Assembly: GCA_029266425.1 (NCBI GenBank)
Contig: JAQSWY010000004.1
Location: forward strand, 62,001-126,000
Length of the DNA: 64,000 nucleotides
Source: Xanthobacteraceae bacterium
GTDB lineage: Bacteria; Pseudomonadota; Alphaproteobacteria; Rhizobiales; Xanthobacteraceae
Direction: 5' to 3'
The first letter of the stretch is position 1. Each line of letters starts with the position of its first letter. Made by a program: the position numbers and the translations under genes. Shown here in pieces: positions 55,694 through 64,000 of this stretch. Below the pieces are notes generated by a model. That model searched no databases and had not been told where the DNA came from. It saw only the letters and a list, made by a program, of their open reading frames with translations.

Positions 55694-56902
55694 TCAGCTC
55701 TCCCAGCGCCGCGGCCGGTAGAAGGTGTGCTCGCCGATGCGGTCGAGCTTGCGCATCTCGCGCACCCAGCGCGGATGCACCGACCGGGCGTGGTAGTGCG
55801 TCGCCTTGCCGACCTTGTCGTCCCAGACCCTGCCGTCGAGCACGTCGGCAGCGATGCGGCTCGCCTGCTTCCACAATTCCGGCTCGGTGACGACGTCGCG
55901 GATGTTGTCGCAGGCGAAGGTGAACTGGCAGGCCAGCTTCCGATTGGCGTTCTGATAGACGGCGCGGCACACATCGGCGGGGTAATAGCCGGAGAAGACC
56001 CGGTTCATCACCACTTGCGCCACCGCCACCTGGCCGCGCTCCGGCTCGCCGCGGCTCTCGAAATAGACCGCCTCGGCAAGGCATTTCTCAGCCCGCGCCC
56101 GCCGCTTGCCCTCGAGGCCGAGGCGCTGCGCCGGGCTCGAGGGGGTCGCGTCGTCTCCCGTCACCTCGCCCTTGGCAGCGACGCTGGTGCCGCCATCGTC
56201 CAGATAATGGAAGGGCTGCGGCGGCAGCGCCGTCGGATCGGCGCCGAAAATGAAGGCCGCCTCATGGTAGATCGGCCGCGGCGCAGCGACGGCCGGCGCC
56301 GGCGCGGCGGCCTCGATGTCCGCGGCCCCAATGTCCGCCGCGCTGCCGATGTCGACCACGTCGCCCGGCATGGCGACCTCGTCCTCCACAGGTGCGGCGT
56401 TCTCACCCTCATCCTGGGCGAAGTCGTCATATTCCGAAGCGTCGCCGGTCGGATCGCCCGCCTCGACGGTCGCAACCTCGGTGTCGCTCGCCTCGGCAGG
56501 ATCGGTGCCGATGCCGGCGGTGCTGTCGCCGGTGGCGAGCGAGGCCGGGCCGGCGCTGTTGGTGCCCGGCGAGGGATCGACGGGACGGACGGCGAGAGCG
56601 AGCGGGAGGCGGTCGGACTTGGTGTCGCGATTGATGCTGACCGCGAGCGGCACCCGCGGCGGCTCGGGAATGGCAGCGCCGAGCGGGCCCTGGGACGGCG
56701 TCGGCCAGGCGAAGGTCGCGGTCTTGAGGGAAGAGAGCGAGTTGCCGATGATGAGGATGCGGGCGCGCTCGGTGACATCGGGCCGATGGGCGAGCAGCCC
56801 GGCAAAGTCCTGATAGCCGACGCTCGTACTCGCGCCGGCGACCAGCAGCACCAGTGAACCGAACAGGACGCCGTGCCGCCGACGCCGACGTGGGAGACGC
56901 AT
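55694..56902 (-). CDS. SleB-type cell wall hydrolase with acidic low-complexity region
   Basis: A 402-residue secreted or membrane-anchored hydrolase. The N-terminus MRLPRRRRRHGVLFGSLVLL is basic then hydrophobic (signal/anchor). Residues about 55-265 are an unstructured Asp/Glu/Ala-rich region. The C-terminal ~130 residues are the SleB/CwlJ-like domain with the predicted catalytic Glu in CLAEAVYFESRGE, then GQVAVAQVVMNRVFSG and DKVGKATHYHA. Such enzymes cut peptidoglycan glycan strands. The start is uncertain (ATG at 56902; GTG at 56929 possible). Confidence 0.87.
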   Translation of the reverse strand: MRLPRRRRRHGVLFGSLVLLVAGASTSVGYQDFAGLLAHRPDVTERARILIIGNSLSSLKTATFAWPTPSQGPLGAAIPEPPRVPLAVSINRDTKSDRLPLALAVRPVDPSPGTNSAGPASLATGDSTAGIGTDPAEASDTEVATVEAGDPTGDASEYDDFAQDEGENAAPVEDEVAMPGDVVDIGSAADIGAADIEAAAPAPAVAAPRPIYHEAAFIFGADPTALPPQPFHYLDDGGTSVAAKGEVTGDDATPSSPAQRLGLEGKRRARAEKCLAEAVYFESRGEPERGQVAVAQVVMNRVFSGYYPADVCRAVYQNANRKLACQFTFACDNIRDVVTEPELWKQASRIAADVLDGRVWDDKVGKATHYHARSVHPRWVREMRKLDRIGEHTFYRPRRWES

Positions 56903-56997
56903 GTACGCAACGCCTACGCAACAGGACACACGATCCGATCCGTGGCGCGCCGATCACAGGCAATGCCTCGAATACCGGATATCTTGGTTGTCGCGCA

Positions 56998-57018
56998 TTA
57001 ACCTTGCGCTCGGGTTAA
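56998..57018. promoter_or_regulatory. Inverted repeat TTAACC-N9-GGTTAA upstream of the SleB-like gene
   Basis: A perfect 6-bp inverted repeat (56998-57003 and 57013-57018) about 96 bases upstream of the hydrolase start. TTAACC is also the CtrA half-site core, though the nine-base spacing in divergent orientation differs from the TTAA-N7-TTAA consensus. Function is inferred. Confidence 0.35.
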
Positions 57019-57102
57019 CGAGGCGGCGCGGACATGGCCAAACCATGTCGGTGACGGGGATTCTGCGGGGCGTGCGGAACGAAATTACCGTTCAATTACA
57101 AT

Positions 57103-57192
57103 GTCATCCTGGCCGACGCGCAGCGGCGCGCCGGGATCGCATGCCGATCGTGCGAACGATCCCGGCCTGGCCTTGCGCCCGACCGGGATGAC
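57103..57192. repeat. Palindromic intergenic repeat, family A (copy 8)
   Basis: GTCATCCTGGCCGACGCG, CGCCGGGATCGC, CGATCCCGGCC and GACCGGGATGAC. It lies 18 bases beyond the Sua5 gene stop and upstream of the SleB-like gene. Confidence 0.85.
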
Positions 57193-57210
57193 AACAATCG
57201 GGAGCGGGAA

Positions 57211-58212
57211 TCAGCGCGGTGCGGCGGCGCGTGCGAGCCGGTCGCGGATGGCCTCGCCCAGCCCCTCGGCCGGGATCGGTGCGACGGCGATGCCGGCGGC
57301 GCCCGCGGCGTCGAGCGCCCGCAAATAGGCGAACAGGTTCGCCGCCGCCTCGACGAGATCGCCGCTCGGGCTGAGATCGAGCACGGCGACGGCGGTCTCG
57401 CTGCCCGCAGGCCGGGCGCCGGCAAAGCCGAGCAGCGCCTCGCCTTCGCGTACCTCGCCGGCATCGAGGCGCACCGGCACCGACGGCGCATAGTGCGAGG
57501 CGAGCATGCCGGGCGCGATCGGCGCCTCGCCGGCCGCGCCCTTCGGCGTCGCGCGGCGGGCCAGCGCATGGCCGAGCACTGCCTCGATGGGGGCTCGTGC
57601 AAGCCCGCCCGGGCGCAGCAGGACCGGGTGCGGGCCGGTGCAGTCGAGGATAGTGGATTCGATGCCGACCGCGCTCGGCCCGGCATCGAGCACCAGCTCG
57701 ACCAGCCCGTCGAGATCGGCCATCACATGTCCGGCGCTTGTCGGCGAGACATGACCGGAGCGGTTGGCGCTCGGCGCGGCGATCGGCCGGCCGGCGGCCT
57801 CCAGCACGGCACGGGCGATGAGGTGCGCCGGCACGCGGATGGCGAGCGTCGACAGCCCGGCACGGGCAAGGTCGCAGACCGCTCCCTCGCGCGCCGGGAC
57901 CACCAGCGTCAGCGGCCCCGGCCAGAAGCGCCCGGCGAGCGCCTCCGCCTCGGCACCGAACACGCCGATGCGGCGCGCCGATGCGAGGTCCGGCACGTGG
58001 GCGATCAGCGGATTGAAGGACGGCCGTCCCTTGGCGGCATAGAGCCGCGCGACGGCGCGCGGATCGGTGGCGTCGCAGGCGAGGCCATAGACCGTCTCGG
58101 TCGGCAGCGCGACGAGGCCGCCGGCACGCAGCAGGCGTGCGGCCTCGACAATGCCGGCGGCATCCGCCGGCATCAGCCGTGTCCCGATCTTCGTCTGCGC
58201 CACTGCCGCCAT
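57211..58212 (-). CDS. tsaC: Threonylcarbamoyl-AMP synthase (Sua5/TsaC type)
   Basis: A 333-residue YrdC-fold enzyme that makes threonylcarbamoyl-AMP for tRNA t6A. The N-terminal catalytic domain has GGLVALPTETVYGLACDA, KGRPSFNPLI, FWPGPLTLVV, STLAIRVPAH and AAPSANRSGHVSPT. The C-terminal Sua5 domain follows PGMLASHYAPSVPV, making this the long Sua5 form, not the short TsaC. ATG at 58212 has GAGGAAGG just upstream. The partner TsaE domain is encoded at 11453-13144. Sua5 would be an equally good symbol. Confidence 0.93.
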   Translation of the reverse strand: MAAVAQTKIGTRLMPADAAGIVEAARLLRAGGLVALPTETVYGLACDATDPRAVARLYAAKGRPSFNPLIAHVPDLASARRIGVFGAEAEALAGRFWPGPLTLVVPAREGAVCDLARAGLSTLAIRVPAHLIARAVLEAAGRPIAAPSANRSGHVSPTSAGHVMADLDGLVELVLDAGPSAVGIESTILDCTGPHPVLLRPGGLARAPIEAVLGHALARRATPKGAAGEAPIAPGMLASHYAPSVPVRLDAGEVREGEALLGFAGARPAGSETAVAVLDLSPSGDLVEAAANLFAYLRALDAAGAAGIAVAPIPAEGLGEAIRDRLARAAAPR

Positions 58213-58239
58213 GGGCCTTCCTCGCTGGAGCGCGGCTCG

Positions 58240-58355
58240 CTGGAGCATGTTCCGCAAAAGTTGGAAGACTTTGCGATCAGAACATGCTCCAGCTTATTGA
58301 ATTTAGAGCACTATCTTGTCGCTCGGATCGTTGATCCGAGCGGATAGGGCTCTAG
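58240..58355. repeat. Two palindromic repeats, family B-like (copies 5 and 6)
   Basis: The first (58240-58292) begins CTGGAGCATGTTCCGCAAAAG and ends AGAACATGCTCCAG. The second (58304-58355) begins TAGAGCACTATCTTGTCGCTC, contains CGGATCGTTGATCCGAG and ends ATAGGGCTCTA. They fill much of the gap between Sua5 and the deacetylase gene. Confidence 0.7.
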
Positions 58356-58486
58356 GCGCGCCGCGCGGCGGGGTCAAGGTAGCGACCAAAAATCGCCCCC
58401 GCTGGCTCCCGAACGTGGCATATCGTGGACCGCGCCCCTATAAAGTCTTCCATCGCCATAAAGCCGACGCGCCGAGGGACCGCCTG

Positions 58487-59416
58487 ATGTCGACCCTGCT
58501 GATCGCCCATGACGCCTGCCTCAATCATCTGACGCCGATGGGCCATCCGGAGCGGCCGGATCGCGTGCGTGCGCTGAACCGGGTGTTCGAGCAGGAGCAG
58601 TTCGCGACGCTGGCCCGCGAGCAGGCACCGATGGGCGAGCGCGCCGATATCGTCCGCGTCCATCCGGAGGACTATGTGGCCGCACTCGACGAGGCGGTGC
58701 CGGAAGATGGCCTGGTGCGCATCGATGGCGATACGGTGATGTCGCCGGGCACCGGGGAGGCGATCTGGCGCGGCGTCGGCGGCTCGGTGCTGGCGGTCGA
58801 CGAAGTGCTCGCCGGCAAGGCGAATAACGCCTTCGTCGCCATGCGCCCGCCCGGCCACCATGCCGAGACCCGCACGCCGATGGGCTTCTGCCTGTTCAAC
58901 AATGTCGCCATTGCCGCCCGCCATGCGCAGAAGGTCCATGGTATCGGCCGCGTCGTCATCGTCGATTTCGACGTGCACCACGGCAATGGCAGCCAAGAGA
59001 TCTTCTGGAACGATCCGACGGTGATGTACGCCTCGACCCACGAGATGCCGCTCTTCCCCGGCACCGGGTCGGCGGGCGAGCGCGGCGCCTCGGACAACAT
59101 CGTCAATGCCCCGCTGCGCGCCGGCGATGGCGGCGAGCGCTTCAAGCAGGCGTTCGAGGACCGCATATTGCCGCGGATCGAGGCGTTCGGGCCGGAGTTC
59201 CTGATCATCTCCGCCGGCTTCGACGCCCATACCCGCGACCCGCTGGCCAACCTCAATCTGCTCGAGGACGACTATAGCTGGGTGACGAAGAAGCTGATGG
59301 ACGTCGCCGACAAGCATTGCGGCGGGCGGCTCGTCTCGGTACTGGAAGGCGGCTACGACCTCGAAGGCCTCGCCCGCTCGGCCTCGGCGCATGTCGTCGC
59401 GCTGATGCGCGGCTGA
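58487..59416 (+). CDS. Histone deacetylase-family (acetylpolyamine amidohydrolase-like) protein
   Basis: A 309-residue zinc-dependent amidohydrolase. The catalytic His pair and metal ligands are visible in [26 protein letters not shown] and [15 protein letters not shown], with [16 protein letters not shown] providing a further Asp ligand, and [12 protein letters not shown] near the end. Bacterial members deacetylate polyamines, acetoin or other small compounds; the substrate is unknown. ATG at 58487 (GAGGGA upstream) excludes a spurious extension. xseB follows 23 bases later. Confidence 0.93.
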   Translation: MSTLLIAHDACLNHLTPMGHPERPDRVRALNRVFEQEQFATLAREQAPMGERADIVRVHPEDYVAALDEAVPEDGLVRIDGDTVMSPGTGEAIWRGVGGSVLAVDEVLAGKANNAFVAMRPPGHHAETRTPMGFCLFNNVAIAARHAQKVHGIGRVVIVDFDVHHGNGSQEIFWNDPTVMYASTHEMPLFPGTGSAGERGASDNIVNAPLRAGDGGERFKQAFEDRILPRIEAFGPEFLIISAGFDAHTRDPLANLNLLEDDYSWVTKKLMDVADKHCGGRLVSVLEGGYDLEGLARSASAHVVALMRG

Positions 59417-59439
59417 TCCAGAAATAGCGGGAGGACACC

Positions 59440-59685
59440 ATGACCGACGCCCCGGACGTCAAGACGCTGAGCTTCGAGAAGGCGCTGACCGAGCTCGAAA
59501 CCATCGTCGGCAAGCTGGAAGGCGGCAATGTCCCGCTGGAGGAATCGATCACGCTCTATCAGCGTGGCGAGGCCTTGAAGGCGCGCTGCGACGCGCTGCT
59601 GAAGGACGCCGAGGCTCGGGTGGAGAAGATCACCCTCGGCGCCGACGGCAAGCCGACCGGCACCGTGCCGCTCGACGGCGAGTAG
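59440..59685 (+). CDS. xseB: Exodeoxyribonuclease VII small subunit
   Basis: An 81-residue helical protein with the family core [45 protein letters not shown]. It binds XseA to form exonuclease VII, which digests single-stranded DNA. GGGAGG lies about nine bases upstream. It is probably co-transcribed with the HDAC-like gene and converges on the methyltransferase gene. Confidence 0.95.
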   Translation: MTDAPDVKTLSFEKALTELETIVGKLEGGNVPLEESITLYQRGEALKARCDALLKDAEARVEKITLGADGKPTGTVPLDGE

Positions 59686-59702
59686 ATGTTCCGCTCAGCA
59701 GC

Positions 59703-60290
59703 TCAGAACACCCCCGGCACGATGCGCGCGGTGCGCGCGCTGTAGGCGCGGTATTCGTCGCCGAAGGTGTCGAGCATCATCCCCTCCTCGCGACCGACGC
59801 GGAAGGCGAACAGGATTCCGAACCCGATGAAGCCGGCCGGCCCGGCGATCCAGTTCGGGATCAGGATCAGCTGCGCCAGCGCCCACAGGAAGAAGGCGGA
59901 ATACATCGGGTGGCGGACATAGCGGTAGACGCCGCCGGTGATGAGCTTGTGCTTGTCCTTGATCTCCAGCGTCACCGACCAGTTCTTGCCGAGATCCTTG
60001 TGGGTGCGGCGGAACAGCCAGAGCGAGAAGCCGAACACCAGCGCACCGAGCACGAGCTGCGCAACGGTGAAGGGATAATCCGCCGACCTCGGAAATCCGG
60101 TGAACACCCAAATCCCCGGAATGATGCCGAGCCCCATGGTCGAGCAGAACAGCAGGATGCGCTCGCGCAGGCGGTCGCGGGCATCCACCACCCGCTCGCG
60201 CTTCACCCGGCGCTCGAACGGGAAGCGAATGGCGTACCAGCCGATGACACCGATGGCCCAAAAGATCTTGCTGGCGAGGATGAGGTTCAT
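59703..60290 (-). CDS. Isoprenylcysteine carboxyl methyltransferase (ICMT)-like membrane protein
   Basis: A 195-residue membrane protein with four to five helices and the PEMT/ICMT signature near the C-terminus: LITGGVYRYVRHPMYSAFFLWALAQ, then FRVGREEGMMLDTFGDEYRAYSART. These bind SAM at the membrane surface. Bacteria have no CaaX proteins in the usual sense, so its substrate is unknown; lipids or small lipophilic acids are possible. Its ATG overlaps the stop of the upstream hydrolase (ATGA). Confidence 0.87.
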   Translation of the reverse strand: MNLILASKIFWAIGVIGWYAIRFPFERRVKRERVVDARDRLRERILLFCSTMGLGIIPGIWVFTGFPRSADYPFTVAQLVLGALVFGFSLWLFRRTHKDLGKNWSVTLEIKDKHKLITGGVYRYVRHPMYSAFFLWALAQLILIPNWIAGPAGFIGFGILFAFRVGREEGMMLDTFGDEYRAYSARTARIVPGVF

Positions 60291-61609
60291 GCGGCATCCA
60301 GGGCTGCGGAGGATGGAGGCTTGGGCTCGAAGGGCGTCACGGACAGCAGGCGCCCGTCGGCGGAAAAGCGGTTTACCGCGCCGTCCTTGTCGGTGACCAG
60401 CACGGCGAAGGGCACCGGACCCAGCGCGAACATGAAATAGTCGTAGGCAGCACGCTTCTCGTTCGCCAGCATGAACTGGTAGTGGATGCGCATCGGGCTC
60501 CAGCGGTGCCGGCGGAAATTCTCGCGCGTCACCATGTTCTTGATGTTGGCATCGCGCAGCAGCGGGCGCGGGCCGGCGAGGCTGTAGCTGCGGTCGAAAC
60601 CCGTGCGGCGCAGCAGCACCGGATGGAATTTGTGGAAATTGATGGCGTCGTGCCGCGCCTGGTACTCGGCCCAGGCGAGGCCAGGAAGGTTCGCCAGCCG
60701 CGCCGCCTCCGCGCGCACCTGCCCGCCGGCCGGATGCAGCGCGAGCTTCGGGATTGTGGCACCGCAGGTGAGCAGGCCGATGCGGGTGCCGCGCTCGCAG
60801 AGCTCGGGGTCGCGATCGAGCGCATGGCCGATCACCCGCAGCACCAGCGTCGCCCCCAGGCTATGGCCGACCAGGATGATCTCGTCATAGCGCCGGCTTT
60901 CGACGCGCTGGACCAGCAGCTCGGCGAGCCGCTCGAGGCGGGCCTCCACCGTCGGCGTCCGGCCATACATGTAGTTGCGGGCGAGGTCCCAGTCGTCGAG
61001 CGCCTGGTGCAGCCGCCAGCGCCGCCCCGGCTGGTGGAACAGCGCGAAGAACACGCCGATGCCGACCAGCCCCCCCACGAGCTCCGGCCATGGTGAAGCA
61101 ATGCCATAGCCGAGCCCGAGCATTGCCAGCCAGCCGGCCAGCACGGCGAGGCCGGCGAACAGGCCGGTAATCAGATAAGGAAAGAAGAAGAACAGGCCGT
61201 AGCGCACGCAGGCCTTCAGATACCGCCACGCCGTGCCGGTGACAAAAAAGTCGCTCAGCGCATAGAAGCCGCGCCCGAGCCGCACCGGATCGGGACGCTC
61301 GTCGAGCTCGACGACGATGTCGTCCCAGCGCAGGACCTCGTAGTCGGTCTCGTGCTGCCAGTTCGGTCCGGAGGCGGTCGCGCTCCAGCGCGCGGAGGGG
61401 CCGAGCTCGCCGTCGAGCCTGCCGTCGTCGAGGCGTTCCGACACCTTGACGTCGAGCGACCACAATTTGGCGAACTTGGCCGCCTGATAGACGAAACGAC
61501 CGTGGTGGTAGTCCATGTCGGTAGGGTCATGGCCGGGCATGAACAGCACCAGCCGGCGCGACAGGGCCGCGCCCTCCTTCCCGGTTTCGCTGAAGACTCC
61601 ACTCTTCAT
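60287..61609 (-). CDS. Membrane-associated alpha/beta hydrolase
   Basis: A 440-residue protein. An N-terminal ~110-residue strand-rich region (RLVLFMPGHDPTDMDYHHGRF), then two or three hydrophobic helices (about 140-200, FFFFPYLITGLFAGLAVLAGW), then a hydrolase half with the nucleophile elbow GHSLG (LVGHSLGATLVLRVIG). Acid and His partners could not be assigned with certainty. It resembles no enzyme I can name. The stop overlaps the ICMT-like start, suggesting a joint pathway, perhaps acting on a lipid or ester. Confidence 0.8.
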   Translation of the reverse strand: MKSGVFSETGKEGAALSRRLVLFMPGHDPTDMDYHHGRFVYQAAKFAKLWSLDVKVSERLDDGRLDGELGPSARWSATASGPNWQHETDYEVLRWDDIVVELDERPDPVRLGRGFYALSDFFVTGTAWRYLKACVRYGLFFFFPYLITGLFAGLAVLAGWLAMLGLGYGIASPWPELVGGLVGIGVFFALFHQPGRRWRLHQALDDWDLARNYMYGRTPTVEARLERLAELLVQRVESRRYDEIILVGHSLGATLVLRVIGHALDRDPELCERGTRIGLLTCGATIPKLALHPAGGQVRAEAARLANLPGLAWAEYQARHDAINFHKFHPVLLRRTGFDRSYSLAGPRPLLRDANIKNMVTRENFRRHRWSPMRIHYQFMLANEKRAAYDYFMFALGPVPFAVLVTDKDGAVNRFSADGRLLSVTPFEPKPPSSAALDAA

Positions 61610-61853
61610 GGCGCGGTTCTAGCGGATGCACGCGATGCGCGCCAATGCCCTGCCGCATTGGCAGGGCGCCTCTCCACACATGTTGCGGGTCTGATCGGGC
61701 GAATCGGTATGATATGAGGTGATGCCATGCGCCTGACGCAGGCGCCTTCCGGTACGACGCCCCGGTGCGTTGCACGCCCCTCTGCCATTGTGTATCCAAA
61801 ATGGCGTGCAGTCTCTTGGCGCTCTCCCGCCGGGCACCGCATCGGAGACGTCC

Positions 61854-63791
61854 TTGACCCGCCCCTCGACGCCGCTTCTCGACACCGTCCACGCACCGGC
61901 CGATCTGCGCCGCCTGCCCGAGGAGCGGCTGGGCGAGTTCGCCGCAGAGCTGCGCGCCGAGACCATCGACGCGGTCTCCGTCACCGGCGGACATCTCGGT
62001 GCCGGGCTCGGCGTGGTCGAGCTCACCGTCGCCCTGCACTACGTGTTCGATACCCCGCACGACCGGCTGATCTGGGACGTCGGCCACCAGTGCTATCCGC
62101 ACAAGATCCTCACGCAGCGGCGCGACGGCATCCGCACGCTGCGCCAGGGCGGCGGGCTCTCCGGTTTCACCAACCGGGCGGAGAGCGAATACGACCCGTT
62201 CGGCGCCGGCCATTCCTCGACCTCGATCTCCGCCGGCCTAGGCATGGCGGTGGCGCGCGACCTGGAAGCCGCCAATGGCGGCCCGAAGCGCAACGTGGTC
62301 TGCGTGATAGGCGACGGCGCGATGTCGGCGGGCATGGCCTATGAGGCGATGAACAATGCCGGAGCGATGGATTCCCGCCTCATCGTCATTCTCAACGACA
62401 ACGACATGTCGATCGCTCCGCCGGTCGGCGCCATGTCGGCCTATCTCGCCCGGCTGATCTCCGGGCCGACCTACCGCACGCTGCGCGAGACGGCGAAGCA
62501 GCTCGCCGGCAACCTGCCGAAATTCTTCGGGCAGAAGGCGGCGCGGGCCGAGGAATATGCCCGCGGCTTCTGGACCGGCGGCACGCTGTTCGAGGAGCTC
62601 GGCTTCTTCTATGTCGGCCCGATCGACGGGCACAATCTCGACCACCTGCTCCCGGTGCTGCGCAATGTGCGCGACATGCAGACCGGGCCGATCCTGGTGC
62701 ATGTCGTCACAAAGAAGGGCAAGGGCTATCCGCCGGCGGAAGCCTCGGCCGACAAATATCACGGCGTGCAGCGCTTCGATGTCGCCACCGGCGCGCAGAA
62801 GAAAGCGGCCTCCAACGCTCCGAGCTATACGCGGGTGTTCGCCGATGCGCTGATCGAGGAAGCGCGGCACGACGACAAGATCGTCGCCATCAATGCTGCG
62901 ATGCCGGCCGGCACCGGGCTCGATTTGTTCGGCCAGGCGTTCCCGACCCGCACCTTCGATGTCGGCATTGCCGAGCAGCACGCCGTGACCTTCGCCGCCG
63001 GCCTTGCTAGCGAAGGCTACAAGCCGTTCTGCGCCATCTATTCCACCTTCCTGCAGCGCGCCTATGACCAGATCGTCCACGACGTGGCGATCCAGAAGCT
63101 GCCGGTGCGCTTCGCGCTCGACCGCGCCGGGCTGGTCGGAGCGGACGGCGCCACCCATGTCGGCGCCTTCGACCTGCCGATGCTGACCTGCCTGCCGGGC
63201 ATGGTGGTGATGGCGCCCGCCGACGAGGCGGAGCTGGTGCACATGGTCGCGACCGCCGCGGCGTACGATGAAGGCCCGATCGCGTTTCGCTATCCGCGCG
63301 GCGAAGGCGTCGGCGTCGAGCGTCCCGCGCGCGGCGAGGTGCTGCCGATCGGCAAGGGCCGGGTGGTGCGCGAGGGCGCCGCGGTCGCCCTGCTCTCGCT
63401 CGGCACGCGATTGGCGGATTGCCTCACGGCGGCCGATCAGCTCGCCAGCTTCGGGCTTTCCACCACGGTCGCCGATGCGCGCTTCGCCAAGCCGCTCGAT
63501 CGCGAGCTGATCCTGCGCCTTGCCCGCGAGCATGAGGTGCTGGTCACGGTAGAGGAAGGCGCGACCGGCGGCTTCGGCAGCCAGGTGCTGGCGCTGCTCG
63601 CCGAGACCGGCGCGCTGGACCGCGGGCTGAAGGTGCGCACGCTCACGCTGCCCGACCGCTTCCTGGAGCACGATACCCCGGCGGTGCAGATCGCAGCCGC
63701 GGGGCTCGACGTGCGCGGCATCGTCGCCGGGGTGCTCGGCTCGCTGGGCCGGGCCGAGGCGGATGTGCAGACCGCGCTGCTAAGGGGCTAA
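61854..63791 (+). CDS. dxs: 1-deoxy-D-xylulose-5-phosphate synthase
   Basis: A 645-residue thiamine-diphosphate enzyme that makes DXP from pyruvate and glyceraldehyde 3-phosphate, the first step of the MEP isoprenoid pathway. TPP/metal motif [18 protein letters not shown] followed by [20 protein letters not shown]; the transketolase pyrimidine domain with [20 protein letters not shown] at 61854 is preferred: GGAG lies six bases upstream and the N-terminus [12 protein letters not shown] matches the family. A TTG at 61770 would add 28 doubtful residues. It ends two bases from the opposite-strand gene. Confidence 0.96.
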   Translation: MTRPSTPLLDTVHAPADLRRLPEERLGEFAAELRAETIDAVSVTGGHLGAGLGVVELTVALHYVFDTPHDRLIWDVGHQCYPHKILTQRRDGIRTLRQGGGLSGFTNRAESEYDPFGAGHSSTSISAGLGMAVARDLEAANGGPKRNVVCVIGDGAMSAGMAYEAMNNAGAMDSRLIVILNDNDMSIAPPVGAMSAYLARLISGPTYRTLRETAKQLAGNLPKFFGQKAARAEEYARGFWTGGTLFEELGFFYVGPIDGHNLDHLLPVLRNVRDMQTGPILVHVVTKKGKGYPPAEASADKYHGVQRFDVATGAQKKAASNAPSYTRVFADALIEEARHDDKIVAINAAMPAGTGLDLFGQAFPTRTFDVGIAEQHAVTFAAGLASEGYKPFCAIYSTFLQRAYDQIVHDVAIQKLPVRFALDRAGLVGADGATHVGAFDLPMLTCLPGMVVMAPADEAELVHMVATAAAYDEGPIAFRYPRGEGVGVERPARGEVLPIGKGRVVREGAAVALLSLGTRLADCLTAADQLASFGLSTTVADARFAKPLDRELILRLAREHEVLVTVEEGATGGFGSQVLALLAETGALDRGLKVRTLTLPDRFLEHDTPAVQIAAAGLDVRGIVAGVLGSLGRAEADVQTALLRG

Positions 63792-63793
63792 GC

Positions 63794-64000
63794 TCAATTC
63801 TTCGCCGAGGGCAGGATCCTGGCTTTCAGGCAACCCGCCTCGAAGGCCGGCAGCTTCTTCTGCGCCGAGGCGAGCGGCAGCGTCTCGGTGGCGCCCGTCA
63901 CCGTCACCTTGAGCTGGTCGGCATTCTTGAACACCTCGATCAGCTTCGGCTCCAGCTTCGCCTGGGCCTCGACCGCGCGCCGGCCCTGCGTCACCGAGGG
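63794..64000 (-). CDS. C-terminal end of an unidentified protein (5' part outside window)
   Basis: About 68 C-terminal residues are visible on the minus strand, continuing past the window edge. The sequence contains EAQAKLEPKLIEVF, a polar strand DQLKVTVTGATE, LASAQKKLPAFEAGCLKA and ends ARILPSAKN. A single Cys is present. I do not recognise the family with confidence; a periplasmic protein such as the invasion-associated-locus-B type is one possibility but not supported enough to name. It converges on dxs with a two-base gap. Confidence 0.55.
   Translation of the reverse strand, partial: PSVTQGRRAVEAQAKLEPKLIEVFKNADQLKVTVTGATETLPLASAQKKLPAFEAGCLKARILPSAKN

Overview
The window is about 64 kb of GC-rich DNA. 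Its gene content and order point to an alphaproteobacterium of the Hyphomicrobiales (Rhizobiales), most plausibly a Xanthobacteraceae-like genus. The grounds are a DivL-type tyrosine kinase homologue beside a TsaE-AmgK fusion, addB-addA-trxA, ubiE-ubiB-coaBC-dut, a CcrM methyltransferase, dsbA/dciA/mutY close to smc, an F0 ATP synthase operon with separate b and b' subunits, and xseB next to an HDAC-like gene with dxs nearby. The genus is an inference. No rRNA, tRNA, CRISPR array, prophage or transposase was seen.

Layout. 1-3.4 kb (minus): 5' part of a large autotransporter passenger containing a tandem ~385-residue duplication; its C-terminus lies off the left edge. 3.7-15.7 kb (minus): divL, tsaE-amgK, murU, addB, addA, trxA, combining cell-cycle signalling, t6A/peptidoglycan recycling, recombination and redox genes. 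15.9-22.3 kb (minus): an Rrf2 regulator with cysK, then the ubiE-ubiB-coaBC-dut cluster, interrupted by a FitAB/VapBC-type toxin-antitoxin pair. 22.6-25.5 kb: DUF2076 protein, L,D-transpeptidase, small lipoprotein. 25.5-33 kb (mostly plus): GNAT acetyltransferase, EamA exporter, a branched-chain-type ABC importer whose two permeases are fused into one protein, a MarR regulator, and a convergent Asp/Glu/hydantoin racemase. 33-38 kb: a GGDEF-EAL protein divergent from a two-gene unit coding for a PstS-like binding protein and a methyl-accepting-like receptor with a degenerate signalling tip. 38-41.1 kb (minus): a membrane cytochrome b fused to an ethylbenzene-dehydrogenase-like heme domain, plus an iron-sulfur/flavin reductase, behind a perfect AT-rich inverted repeat. 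41.5-51 kb: dsbA, dciA, mutY, a GST, ccrM, a FUSC transporter and smc. 51-55.2 kb: a beta-hydroxyacid dehydrogenase and atpI-B-E-F'-F with a clear promoter and terminator. 55.7-64 kb: SleB-like hydrolase, Sua5/TsaC, HDAC-like deacetylase, xseB, a methyltransferase/hydrolase pair, dxs, and a gene cut by the right edge.

At least four families of dispersed palindromic intergenic repeats punctuate the window. The largest (GTCATCCCGG ... CCGGGATGAC, ~90-100 bp) has eight copies. Several genes (dut, ubiB, dxs, the FUSC gene) appear to start with TTG codons supported by good ribosome binding sites.

The strongest candidates for less-described biology are the binding-protein/degenerate-MCP pair (35.1-38.0 kb), the cytochrome b-EB_dh/reductase pair with its operator-like repeat (38.0-41.1 kb), and the isoprenylcysteine-methyltransferase-like/alpha-beta hydrolase pair placed between xseB and dxs. 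Most of the rest is conserved housekeeping.
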